From Neoarius graeffei (taxonomy: Eukaryota > Chordata > Actinopteri > Siluriformes > Ariidae), in NCBI RefSeq assembly GCF_027579695.1, contig NC_083572.1, forward strand, positions 19,237,421-19,301,420: a DNA stretch of 64,000 nucleotides. The letters are read 5' to 3'. Made by a program: the position numbers and the translations under genes. The number at the start of each line of letters is the position of its first letter. The first letter of the stretch is position 1. Of the stretch, positions 1 to 10,320 are shown piece after piece. The notes under the pieces were generated by a model. That model did not search any database. It was not told the DNA's origin and was given only the letters and a program-made list of their open reading frames with translations.

Positions 1-800
1 CTTAAGTGCTTTTGTGGCTTTCCTATTATCTTTGTAGCCATATTCACTATTCTCTGTAGCTTATTTTTTCTCTGCATGTTCAAGTTACCATACCACATGA
101 TCATATTAAATGATAGAATGCCTTCAACAAGGTTTTTATACACTGTTTGTAGGATGTCCTTGTTCACACCAAAGTTTTTGAGTCTATGGAGTAGGTAAAG
201 ACGTTGTGAGCACTTTTTAAAAATAAAATCTGTGTTTTCTTTAAAAATGAGTTTACTGTCTATAAAAGTGCCAAGATATTTAAAATCATTCACAACTTCC
301 ACTGTCTGTCCCTTGATGATTATTGGAGATAACAGGTCCTTATCATTTTGAATGACAAGTTCTTTAGTCTTACTTACATTCATTTCTGGCGGCACGGTGG
401 TGTAGTGGTTAGCGCTGTCGCCTCACAGCAAGAAGGTCCGGGTTCGAGCCCTGTGGCTGGCGAGGGCCTTTCTGTGTGGAGTTTGCATGTTCTCCCCGTG
501 TCCGCGTGGGTTTCCTCCGGGTACTCCGGTTTCTCCCACGGTCCAAAGACATGCAGGTTAGGTTAACTGGTGACTCTAAATTGACCGTAGGTGTGAATGT
601 GAGTGTGAATGGTTGTCTGTGTCTATGTGTCAGCCCTGTGATGACCTGGCGACTTGTCCAGGGTGTACCCCGCCTTTCGCCCGTAGCCAGCTGGGATAGG
701 CTCCAGCTTGCCTGCGACCCTGTAGAACAGGATAAAGCGGCTAGAGATAATGAGATGAGACATTCATTTCTAAAAAGCTATTTTGGCACCATTCTTGAAG
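1..800 (-). pseudogene. LINE reverse transcriptase C-terminal fragment, split by a SINE
   Basis: The minus strand of 1-384 is open for about 128 codons with no stop and has no ATG, so it is easy to miss. It contains the thumb-region signature FKYLGTFID followed by KCSQRLYLLHRLK and VNKDILQTVYKNLVEGIL, as in the C-terminal part of L2/CR1-like LINE reverse transcriptases. After the SINE and its target duplication, the same protein continues upstream at about 772-800 (WCQNSFLEMNVSKTKEL across the join), which shows that the SINE landed in an existing LINE. The RT palm with its catalytic Asp pair is absent, and the fragment runs off the left window edge. It is a dead 5'-truncated insertion. The family is recognised from motifs; the exact clade is not certain. 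Confidence 0.8.
388..759 (+). mobile_element. tRNA-headed SINE with 12-bp target-site duplication
   Basis: A SINE of about 372 bp. The head carries pol III promoter-like A box (GTAGTGGTTAGCGC) and B box (GGGTTCGAGCCC), followed by a conserved body and the tail AGATAATGAGATGAGA. It is flanked by perfect 12-bp direct repeats ACATTCATTTCT at 376-387 and 760-771, the mark of LINE-machinery retroposition. It resembles the abundant teleost SINE family I know as Mermaid/HE-like (name from recall). It is close to the copy at 50234-50603 and shares its tail type. Confidence 0.93.
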
Positions 801-874
801 AGATGATTATGTATGTTTTTTTTTTATGTTTTTGTACTGTATGCCATACTGATTAAAATTAAAATAGAAAAATG

Positions 875-996
875 CTTGAAACGTTTTAGTTTATGTGTAA
901 TGAGTGTATAATATATAACATTTTCACTTTCTTAAATAACTGATGGAAAATATTGAACTTTTTCACAATATTCTAATTTTCTGAGATGCACTAGTG
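875..996 (-). mobile_element. Terminal fragment of a TIR DNA transposon (solo end)
   Basis: This stretch ends in ATTTTCTGAGATGCACTAGTG and is the reverse complement, with scattered mismatches, of the start of the element at 63727-63960 (CACTAGTGCATCTCAAAATA, then GTGAAAAAGTTC, then a CTTTCATAT block and AAATATTTCAAGC). The matching terminus in opposite orientation suggests one end of a non-autonomous transposon. The other end is not visible nearby. The superfamily is not determined. Confidence 0.65.
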
Positions 997-1001
997 TACT
1001 G

Positions 1002-1087
1002 TACATGCTAGATTTACTGTATGGACATTGTATCAGAAAACAATTTTATTTATAAGCAGTAGCCACATGTACCCATAGGGTACCTAT
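1002..1087. repeat. Dispersed repeat, second copy at 20712-20800
   Basis: The segment starting ATGCTAGATTTACTGTATGG and continuing through AAAACAATTTTATTTATAAG and CAGTAGCCACAT recurs near-identically at 20712-20800 in the same orientation. Neither copy is in a recognised element. It is either a fragment of an unidentified transposon or a segmental copy. Confidence 0.7.
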
Positions 1088-1089
1088 TT

Positions 1090-2183
1090 TATTTCAAGTG
1101 GCGGAAACGGGCTTCAATACGATACCGTTAATCCCACTGAATAACTCACAGCACGACTTTACACGTCAGACTCCACGTCCTTTCTATAGTATACGAGGTC
1201 ATGAGTAGCAGAGGTGGTTAGAACCATAATTCCAGTGGTTTTAACAGGAAGAACCTTACAGGATTCGGAACATTATTGGTGTAAAACCAGTGTCAGTACA
1301 TTATGTACTCGAGATTAATTTCTCCAGTAGTCCATATTAACACGCAGTAGCCCTGCTGTCACTGTTTTACATCTTTCGCTGACCCCCGTGTGTTTGAGTG
1401 AAATGGTACGTTCCAAACCGAGCGACGTAAAGAGCATAGTTATGCGTGCCGAGGACCACACAAGAGAAAAAAGAAAAAACTATTAGTATTTGCTCATTTA
1501 GATTCTTATTTGGACAATGTTTTAGGTTTAGTATGTAAAATGCACATTGGTTGTATGTAAAGCCTCTACTGTCCTGGTGCTGTAAATGGGCTGGTGAGTG
1601 AACTGCATTGGAGACTGACAACAGTGCAGAGGATAGAGAGGAAGAAAGAAGCGGGCGCCTTAGCAACATAGCTAGTCTTTTATTATTTTAGCGTTAGCCT
1701 TTAGCTCTTACTGGCAGAACTGAGGAATGTCGGGTTGAAAATGTGAGGCTCGCCAGAGATGATGCGGAATTTGACGGTTGCGCAAAGCCGCAACAAAGCA
1801 CACAGGCCGACTGAAAGGACGCGCAGGAGGATGTTTATTCCCTACCTGAGTGAGTGAGTGAGTGAGCAGCCTATATGTGTGTCTTTTCATCCTTTTTTTT
1901 CCAAAGCTTACACTGTGTGCATGCTGACATCACTGTCTAAAATAAATCTACTGAGATGTATATTATTAAATGATATTAACCAGAGGTATAGGAGCTGTGT
2001 TATATTATGTTAAACGCTATCATCACACAATATCACAGCCTGCTGTACAGTAATGCCGTTTGATTACTTCCTTAAAGCGTCAAGCTTCAATTAGGCGTCA
2101 AGTGGCTGGAGGAGACGACTTCCGGTCAAAAGGTGGAGCGCGCGCATTCCTGAGCTAAACAATTACAGCACTACTGACTGAAT
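1090..2183. other. Unassigned, no gene recognised
   Basis: Open frames here are short and have no recognisable domain or splice structure. A short GAGT microsatellite lies at 1850-1867. The stretch near 2100-2150 is relatively GC-rich, but nothing ties it to a promoter. Confidence 0.5.
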
Positions 2184-2779
2184 GGGTTGTTTTACAATCA
2201 GGGTACGCAAGCTAAAAATCACATTTAACACTTATTATCTTCAATATCAAAAGGCTTGACTAAATAAACATGGTTGTTTATTGTAGCCCTGTGATAGCTC
2301 TATTTACCATGCAAAAAAAAATGGTGATAACGTTATTTTTGGTGAATGTATGGCAATACATGTCATATATTTAGCAAAATTACTCGTGTCATTTAGAAAA
2401 AGTGTTTTTTTTGACCACAGGTAGCTCCAAAAGGGATGCACTTAAATCATTCTTTATACCATAAAACAAATATTTGGTTCCATATCATTGGAAACATAGT
2501 TAAGTTTTAATGTTGAATGCCAGTAAGTTTTCAGACTATTTTGATCAAATTAGTCTGTAATTGTGTCAAAAAAAATGTCCTCTCCGACAATCACTTCATT
2601 TGTTTCTCCCAGCCCTGCTTAAAGCTACACTTAATCTTGTTATAATACAAACTATTACACATGCCTATGTTCATATGTGTATTAATTTCCAAAAGTGCAG
2701 ATTTGACAGTTTTTTTTTTTTAAATTTGAATTTTGGACCCCTGTGACACAAACTTTGTACCCTGATTGTAAAACAACCC
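2184..2779. mobile_element. Short TIR transposon (MITE), copy 1 of 3
   Basis: The left end GGGTTGTTTTACAATCAGGG and the right end CCCTGATTGTAAAACAACCC are perfect inverted repeats of at least 20 bp. GAAT lies on both outer flanks (CTGAAT before, GAATATC after), a possible 4-bp target duplication. No coding capacity. Copies 2 and 3 are at 2981-3554 and 3756-4346 and have been carried along by the tandem duplication rather than by independent insertion. Confidence 0.85.
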
Positions 2780-2980
2780 GAATATCAAATGGCTCTCTAC
2801 ATCTACAGTAGCTGCTGTGGGGAAAAGTCTGAGGCACATGTAAAGAAATGCCGTACAGCAAAGATGCCTTCAGAAAATAACAAAATTATTTAAATGTTTC
2901 TATCTGCATTAAAATACTACAAACAGCAGTAAGCAGTAATAAATGAAACAGTATTTGGTGTGAGAGGATGCTTTGCTTAA

Positions 2981-3554
2981 GGGTTGTTTTACAATCAGGG
3001 TACGCAAGCTAAAAATCACATTTAACACTTATTATCTTCAATATCAAAAGGCTTGACTAAATAAACATGGTTGTTTATTGTAGCCCTGTGATAGCTCTAT
3101 TTACCATGCAAAAAAAAAAAATTGGTGATAACGTTATTTTTGGTGAATGTAAATTACTCGTGTCATTTAGAAAAAGTGCTTTTTTTGACCACAGGTAGCT
3201 CCAAAAGGGATGCACTTAAATCATTCTTTATACCATAAAACAAATATTTGGTTCCATATCATTGGAAACATAGTTAAGTTTTAATGTTGAATGCCAGTAA
3301 GTTTTCAGACTATTTTGATCAAATTAGTCTGTAATTGTGTCAAAAAAAATGTCCTCTCCGACAATCACTTCATTTGTTTCTCCCAGCCCTGCTTAAAGCT
3401 ACACTTAATCTTGTTATAATACAAACTATTACACATGCCTATGTTCATATGTGTATTAATTTCCAAAAGTGCAGATTTGACAGTTTTTTTTTTTTTTAAT
3501 TTGAATTTTGGACCCCTGTGACACAGACTTTGTACCCTGATTGTAAAACAACCC
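2981..3554. mobile_element. Short TIR transposon (MITE), copy 2 of 3
   Basis: Same element as 2184-2779, with the same perfect inverted termini. It carries an internal deletion of about 25-30 bp. Its left flank is the tandem-repeat junction, not an independent target site. Confidence 0.85.
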
Positions 3555-3755
3555 GAATATCAAATGGCTCTCTACATGTACAGTAGCTGCTGTGGGGAAA
3601 AGTCTGAGGCACATGTAAAGAAATGCCGTACAGCAAAGATGCCTTCAGAAAATAACGAAATTATTTAAATGTTTCTATCTGCATTAAAATACTACAAACA
3701 GCAGTAAGCAGTAATAAATGAAACAGTATTTGGTGTGAGAGGATGCTTTGCTTAA

Positions 3756-4346
3756 GGGTTGTTTTACAATCAGGGTACGCAAGCTAAAAATCACATTTAA
3801 CACTTATTATCTTCAATATCAAAAGGCTTGACTAAATAAACATGGTTGTTTATTGTAGCCCTGTGATAGCTCTATTTACCATGCAAAAAAAAATGGTGAT
3901 AATGTTATTTTTGGTGAATGTATGGCAATATATGTCATATATTTAGCAAAATTACTCGTGTCATTTAGAAAAAGTGCTTTTTTGACCACAGGTAGCTCCA
4001 AAAGGGATGCACTTAAATCATTCTTTATACCATAAAACAAATATTTGGTTCCATATCATTGGAAACATAGTTAAGTTTTAATGTTGAATGCCAGTAAGTT
4101 GTCAGACTATTTTGATCAAATTAGTCTGTAATTGTGTCAAAAAAAAGTCCTCTCCGAGAATCACTTCATTTGTTTCTCCCAGCCCTGCTTAAAGCTACAC
4201 TTAATCTTGTTATAATACAAACTATTACACATGCCTATGTTCATATGTGTATTAATTTCCAAAAGTGCAGATTTGATAGGTTTTTTTTAAATTTGAATTT
4301 TGGACCCCTGTAACACAAACTTTGTACCCTGATTGTAAAACAACCC
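3756..4346. mobile_element. Short TIR transposon (MITE), copy 3 of 3
   Basis: Same element as 2184-2779, full length, with the same inverted termini. It is followed by the only complete copy of the flanking mariner-like element. Confidence 0.85.
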
Positions 4347-4370
4347 GAATATCAAATGGCTCTCTACATC

Positions 4371-4940
4371 TACAGTAGCTGCTGTGGGGAAAAGTCTGAG
4401 GCACATGTAAAGAAATGCCGTACAGCAAAGATGCCTTCAGAAAATAACGAAATTATTTAAATGTTTCTATCTGGATTAAAATACTACAAACAGCAGTAAG
4501 CAGTAATAAATGAAACAGTAAGTATTTGGTGTGAGAGGATGCTTTGCTTAAAAAATGGTAGTCTCAGGTACACTGAGTGCAGTTTTATAAGGAAATGAGC
4601 TGTAGGTTTTACTGAGCATCTTGCTTACTTTACTTTGTCACACTTGCTTTTTTTTTCTTTCTTTTATAGCAAAACCCAGCAGCATTAATTGTTTTTGTCT
4701 GAAAAGTGGCCTCTTTTACATGTAATATGCTGCTTTGTTAAAATCTTCTTTCCTTGTTTACTAACACGAGAACGTTTTTCTGTAACACTTAATTTTGTGC
4801 TCAAAAAGTAATGTTTGGGCATCTAAAAATTTTTTTGGACTGACTCGAGAATGTAGAAGTCATAAAATTAAAAAAAAAAGTTAGAGTTTTTACTAAAATA
4901 ACAGTGTGCCTAAAATAAAGACTTCTGTACAGTACTGTAC
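4371..4940. mobile_element. Non-autonomous mariner-like element (CAGTACTGT termini)
   Basis: The right end reads GACTTCTGTACAGTACTGTA and the left end is a degenerate TACAGTAGCTGCTGTGG...AAAAGTCTGAGGCAC. The interior corresponds in reverse to the element at 15102-15630, including the TTGGTGTGAGAGGATGC block and the GCTCAGTAAAACCTACAGC-like block. TA at the ends agrees with a Tc1/mariner TA target. No transposase is present. The first ~175 bp also occur in tandem units 1 and 2. Confidence 0.7.
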
Positions 4941-5164
4941 ATGCACTACATAGGGTGGAAACATCCAATAAGGGGTGTAGCTAAATACTGACTTCATTTT
5001 CTGTAGAAAGTCAGTATTTAGTTTATGGTACTGTTATTGTACACTATATTCATATTTCAAGGTGAAAGATATTCATGATATAGAATATAAGGGTACCATC
5101 CCAGCCACAAGGAAATGTACAGTTTAGCATTACATCATAGACAAAATCTTTGGTGTCTATGGTG
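4941..5164. other. Short spacer with an inverted repeat
   Basis: CTAAATACTGAC and GTCAGTATTTAG form 12-bp perfect inverted arms around a loop of about 17 bases (roughly 4981-5022). No gene was seen. Confidence 0.6.
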
Positions 5165-6531
5165 TATATGGAAAAAATTAAGAAACCACTTCAGTTTTTT
5201 TCTTAAATCAGCATCTCTGTGTATGGCAGCCATTTCATTCCAGTGTCTGTGCTGGAATTCCAACACAAGCGCACCTCATTTTACTTGATGAAGTACTGAT
5301 TAGGTGATCACCTGAATCAAATCTTATTTAACAAGGAAAAGCATAAAAACCCCTGCTGTGGTCATCACCATCCTCTTGCAATAGGACTGGTTTGGATGGC
5401 AGAAACAGTGCTAGTAGTACCTTAAATTTAATCGGAACACAAAAATATCTAGTTATCATGCCAAAAGAGTTAAAATAAAGTTTTGAGTGAGGAGGAAAAA
5501 TAAGGGTTCAGTTCTGGCTTTACTGGCAGAGGGATACGGTGAGCGTCAGGTTCCTTCCGTCCTCAAGATTTCAAAGATGTCAGTTCATAAGAACAAGGTC
5601 AAGCAGCAGACGTTGCAGACAAGAAGATTACAGACTGGCAAAGGGCGAAAACGACCCCACTGACTGGGATGATCATCGACTCCTTCGAATGTCAATCAAC
5701 AACCGTAGGCTGACATCAAGTGACCTACAAAAAGAATGGCGAATGGCAGCTGGGGTTAAGTGCATGGCAAGGGTGGTTCGAAACAGGCTCCTCTGGGCGG
5801 GGTTGAACTCATGCAAAACTAGAAAACAGCTCATCATCAATGAGAAGCAAAGAAGAGCCAGGCTGAGGTTTGCTAAAGACCAAAAGGATTGAATCGTAGA
5901 GGACTGGAGTAAAGTCATCTTCTCTAATGAGTCCAATTTTCAGCTTTTCCCATCACTTGGTGTTCTAATGGTTAGACAGAGACCTGGAGAGGCCTACAAG
6001 CTACAGTGTCTTGCCCACATTGTGAAATTTGGTGGAAGATTGGTGATCCGAGGGTGCTTCAGCAAGGCTGGAATGGAGCAGATTTTTGTTTGTGAAGGAC
6101 ACATGAATCAAGCCATGTACAAGGTTCCCCTGGAAGAAAACCTGCTTCCTTCTGCTCTGACAATGCTCCTTAACTTTGAGGATTGGGTTTTCCAGCAGGA
6201 CAGTGCTCCATGCCACACAGCCAGGTCAATCAAGGTGTGGATGGAGGACCACAAGATCCAGACCCTGTCATGGCCAGCCCAATCTCCTGACCTGAACCCC
6301 ATTGAAAACCTCTGGAATGTGATCAAGAGGAAGATGGATGGTCACAAGTCATCAAACAAAGCTGAGCGGATTGAATTTTTGCACCAGGAGTGGCATAAAG
6401 TCACCCAAGAGCAACATGGAGAGCATGCCAAGATGCATGAAAGCTGTGATTAAATGTCAGGGTTATTCCACCAAATACTGATTTCTGAACTCATTTTAAG
6501 TTCAAACATTAGAACTGTGGTGTTTAAAATT
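5165..6531 (+). mobile_element. Tc1-like transposon, 3' end truncated
   Basis: The left terminus TATATGGAAAAAATTAAGAA matches a Tc1-type TIR that I recognise from fish elements. The interior carries a decayed transposase (5539-6453). The sequence after the coding part stops resembling the family at about 6531, and no right-hand TIR is present, so the element cannot be mobilised. Confidence 0.8.
5539..6453 (+). pseudogene. Tc1-like transposase, one in-frame stop and a mutated catalytic Asp
   Basis: Two open stretches (5539-5892 and 5968-6453) are in the same frame, separated by a single TGA at 5890-5892 plus a section without a start codon. The expected catalytic series is FSNESNFQ, then FQQDSAPCH, then SPDLNPIENLW. 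The second Asp and the Glu of the DD34E triad are present, but the first Asp is Asn (SNES where the family has SDES). The N-terminal DNA-binding region is frameshifted upstream of about 5600. In life this protein cuts and re-joins transposon ends in the nucleus; this copy is inactive on three counts. Confidence 0.85.
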
Positions 6532-6540
6532 GAGGCCATC

Positions 6541-7660
6541 CTTAAAAAGAAAAATCCGTTTCCTGTCCACCGGGTGAGCAAAAAAAATTTCAGTCGGGAG
6601 GGAGGGATTTTTTTTTTTATGGATGGATAAGAAATCGCAATGCTGTGTTTTGCTTTTTCTTTCAGTACTTTTTTATTACAAAAGCAGACACATTTAATAA
6701 AATGACAGTTTAATCAACTGAAACTTGTACAAAAACTTTAAGTTAGCATTTTAAATGCTGGCTGCAACATTTGCAAAACTTTTACAAAGGTACTTAAAAT
6801 GTCAGACACACGGACTTTTTGTAGTTCTAAATCGACTGTTAGGCCTAGTTCGGATGAAATTACACTATTAAAATGATCACTGAATGATTTTGTTTTTCTG
6901 AATATTTACTATTTTGTTGTTCGCTAGAATACCATTTTGCAATTTCACACTTAAGCAAATGTTTGAAAACTCCGGATCTCCTTCCTTCATGGTGGCTGCC
7001 ATTTTTTTGTGCCGCACGGTGCATGCACAGAGCTGATTCAGTTCAGAGTGCGCGCCCACTCGGCGGAGGCAGTAGTGTGTCGGGGCTGTCGGAGGGAACG
7101 GAAGCAGAGATGACGCTTATTTTGTCTCCGGTAAACCAGTCTTCACTCGTTCAATTACGTGCTGGCATCAAAAGACACCGTTGGTTGTAAATGAAACCAA
7201 ACTGAGTGGTTGGAGTGTATTTTCATACACAAATGGAGAAATGTTCGCTGAGTGTTTAATTGTGTAGCCACCACTGCAGACCGTTGTCGTTGTTAATTCA
7301 TAGCATGCTCAGTTGCGTGAATGTGTCATGCACCGAAAATAGGAGATTTACAAGCCAGGAACGCCTCATGATGCAGTACACAAGAAAAGAAAGATGATTT
7401 ACTGCCATTTTACTTTGTATTTGAGTAAAGTGAATAAATAAATGGTCTGTGGAAAATACATTTAATCCTGGGAACTGCGTGCACAGGAGTTTTTGTGTTT
7501 ACCCCCCCGGCTGGCTACTTATTTGTCAAGGCTGGCTAGTATGAGCCTTAGTGGAAAGCCCTGGGAATGCGTAAATGTCAAATTCGAGTTTAGATTTACG
7601 AACCCCCCCAAAAATGTCGAAAAACCGGCGTTAAAAACATTTTTTCAACTGCACAAACGG
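6541..7660. other. Unassigned, no gene recognised
   Basis: Contains a T-rich run at 6610-6620 and a C-rich stretch at 7500-7510. No frame longer than about 77 codons and no recognisable domain. Probably old repeat. Confidence 0.4.
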
Positions 7661-7665
7661 CACTC

Positions 7666-8365
7666 ACCACTTGTATCCGCGATCTCATTCTTTCAGTCAC
7701 TACCCATAACTCATGACTGTAGGTGAGGGTGGGAACGTAGATGGACCAGTAAATTGAGAGCTTTGCCTTTTGGTTCAGCTCTCTCTTCACCACAACAGAC
7801 CAGTTTAGCATCCACAACAGTGCGGACGCTGCCCCAATCTGTCTGTCCAACTCCTGCTCCCCCCTACCCTCACTCATGAACAAGACCCCAAGATAATTAA
7901 ACTCCTCCACTTGAGACCGCAAACCCCCCCAACCCGAAGTGGGCACTCCACTCATTTCCGACTGAGTACCATGGCCTCAGACTTGGAGGTGCTGATCCTC
8001 ATCTCAGCTGCTTCACACTCTGCTGCAAACCGTTCCAGCACCTGCTGGAGGTCACAGATTGATCAGGCCAACAGGACCACATCTGCAAAAAGCAGAGACA
8101 CAATCCTGAGGCCACCAAACCGGACCACCCTTGGCTGTGCCTAGAAATTCTGTCCATAAAAATTATGAACAGAACCGGTGACAGAGGTCAGCCCTGGCGA
8201 AGTCCCACCTGCATCGGGAAGGAGTCTGACTTGCTGCCAGCAATGCGACCCAAACTCCTGCTCCGGTCATACAGGGACCGAATGGCCTGCAGCAGTGGGC
8301 CCCGAACCCCATACTCCCGAAGCACCCCCCACAGGGCACCACGAGGAACGTGGTCCCTGAACTAA
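7666..8365 (-). pseudogene. LINE reverse transcriptase fragment, frameshifted
   Basis: The open part (7596-7955, minus) reads QVEEFNYLGVLFMSEGR, then DRQIGAASALLW, then VVKRELNQKAKLSIYWSIYV and PTLTYSHELWVVTERMRSRIQ. This is a very common fish non-LTR retrotransposon RT thumb region. Upstream in other frames are the RT pieces LYDRSRSLGRIAGSKSDSFP and PLSPVLFIIFMDRIS, then SLLFADVVLLA, where the YADD-type box has lost one Asp codon. Multiple frameshifts are present. Both ends are truncated, and no 3' tail or target duplication is visible. Confidence 0.85.
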
Positions 8366-9085
8366 TCTTCAGTAAAAACATGTGAGGTAAAGTGAAGTGT
8401 GTATCCTCTGTAAAGCATACATGAGCAATTGTGTACTGAGGAATGGTCTTGGATTCCTTGCTCTATATTAATCTTTCCCATCAAGCATTATAGGAAACTC
8501 TATGCTTTTTATATGGCCAAAGGCAGGTTGTACTAAATTACTAAATGTAAGGAGTCCAATAGTTGTTGCTATTGAAAAAATATTTTTGAAAAGCAGTCTT
8601 GGAATAAATTTTTCAATTAATAGTTAGATTTTGTTCATTTTCGATATGAGATTGTTAATTAAAAAAAGATTTTTTTTTCCCCTCACCTTTTTCCTCCCAA
8701 CCATCAAATTACTAAAGTGCTGCCTGAAATGTATCCTTTCAGATCCAGTCTATTTCATCCTGACATTAGGAATGAAATGGTTCTGGTTTTCATTAAAATT
8801 ATCATTAAAAAGCTATAGAAGCTCAATTTAAATACTGTCCAGCACCAACCAAAGTTAACAACAGTCTCACAATAAGACTACATAAATGCTGCATGCATAT
8901 TATTTTTGTGTGATGTTTAATTAGTCTCTGTTCTTCAACCTCATGCATGCTCATGATCCGAGAGCAGAAAACCATCATGCTCGCATCATGTATATGCCGT
9001 ATTTTAGGCTCCAGTCCAGTCATCAGTCACTTCAGTTAATGCTACAGTTAAAAAAAAAAAAAAAGCCTCAATGAGGCTGTAGCTC
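8366..9085. other. Unassigned AT-rich stretch
   Basis: No coding or repeat signature is recognised apart from a poly-A run at 9050-9064. Confidence 0.4.
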
Positions 9086-10320
9086 ATACCAGCCACTGTT
9101 GTTGTGTGTGAGTTTGAAATCTGATCACTCCTGTGGGAGGAGTAGCGGGTTTTGTGTTGCATATGAGCCCTGTGTAGCCGCATCCATGGCAGGTGGTACC
9201 ACTTGGTGAACAATTCTTGTTGGAATACGTCTTTAGAGTCTTCTGGATGAGTTTCGGTGAAAAGATTCTAACCGTTTTCGAACAGTAGTGTTTGGTGTGA
9301 TGAGTCACCCAAAATTTTCAAATGGCCATAAAGTGTTAAATTGTTGTTGGCTGTCCATTGCTAGCAATGATGACTGCTTTATTAAGATGTGCAAAAGTGC
9401 AGATGGACCACAAGGCCCACACCAGAGCTGCCCGCAGCAGTGGCACGAACGGCCCAGCCGAGCCGCCACAGAATGTCTAACCTTGTGAGCTCTTGTATGC
9501 TATTCTCCTCTCCTAACAAAGTACCTTACACAATAAGGTAAGACAAACCGTTTTGTGCCCCCATCGTGTTGTCTCTCTGGACCTCCAGACCTGATGCCAA
9601 GTGGTGCACAAAAGTGCCACAGACCTGGCGGGTATGGAAGTTGCCGTGCAGTGATAACTGACTTGCCGAGTGATGCCTTCCGTTGGCCATTTGAGTGGCT
9701 CTTCCGCATGCCATCTGGTGGTGTGCCATTGACCCTGTTGGGTTCATCTGCCACATTGCACTGAAAAGTGCCCTTCAGCCAGCACTTTATTGGTGATGTA
9801 CTATTTAACCTATAGCTGGAACCCAAGCAGGTGCTACCATTCTGGGTCAGAGTGGACTTAGGAGTGAGGTAACTCCACTTTCCCCAATACTCGAGTCCTC
9901 CTGGACCTGAGATTCACCACAACTTTTATACATACCAACCTGGGGAACATTCCATGCAAGTTTGATCAAAACCTGATGACTCCTGTAGGGAGGAGTAGCG
10001 ATTTTCATGAAAGTGCATATGAGCCCTGTGTAGCCGTATCCATAGCAGGTGGCGCCACCTGGTGAACAATTCTTGTTGGAATATGTCTTTCTGGGTGAGT
10101 TTCAGTGAAAAATGTCCCAGCAGTTTAGTCACCCAAAAATTTCAGATGCCCATAAAATCATAACTATGACAGGTGGCGCCACCATCTTGACAACTTTTAC
10201 ACACACACACACCTAGGGAACGTTGGATGTTAGTTTGATCGAAATCCAATCAACCCTGTAGGAGGAGTAGCGATTTTTGTAAATTGTACACGGAGGACAG
10301 ACGACAGCCGCATGAGCTAA
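9086..10320. repeat. Two related dispersed-repeat copies around an unrelated 0.6 kb insert
   Basis: The block GGAGGAGTAGCG ... CATATGAGCCCTGTGTAGCC ... GGTGAACAATTCTTGTTGGA occurs at 9135-9220 and again at 9992-10080 in the same order. A third partial block (GTAGGAGGAGTAGCGATTTT) lies at 10258-10277, next to CGGAGGACAGACGACAGCCG. Between them, about 9330-9950 is unrelated. The pattern suggests a dispersed repeat arranged in tandem and later interrupted. No coding frame is convincing. Confidence 0.6.

Larger units (their letters stand above)
2184..4551. repeat. Tandem triplication of a ~0.8 kb unit
   Basis: Three consecutive near-identical units run 2184-2980, 2981-3755 and 3756-4551. Each begins GGGTTGTTTTACAATCAGGG and ends GGATGCTTTGCTTAA. 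Each unit holds one short TIR transposon plus about 200 bp that includes the first part of a mariner-like element. Only the third unit continues into the rest of that element. Unit 2 lacks about 25-30 bp (TGGCAATACATG...) present in units 1 and 3. The internal junctions (GCTTAA joined to GGGTTG) are the same in both repeats, so one duplication event followed by unequal exchange is the simple explanation. Confidence 0.93.

Noticed and set aside
403..449. A tRNA gene at the head of each SINE
   Set aside because: Only A- and B-box likeness remains; no cloverleaf, and it is part of a retroposon with target duplications.
348..856. Repeated frames with VVVSAVASQQEG or VCVSPVMTWRLVQGVPRLSP at several places
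   Set aside because: Translations of the SINE body; the recurrence comes from SINE copies.
2184..4551. CRISPR-like array
   Set aside because: Units are ~0.8 kb of near-identical sequence with internal TIRs; no short repeats with unique spacers.
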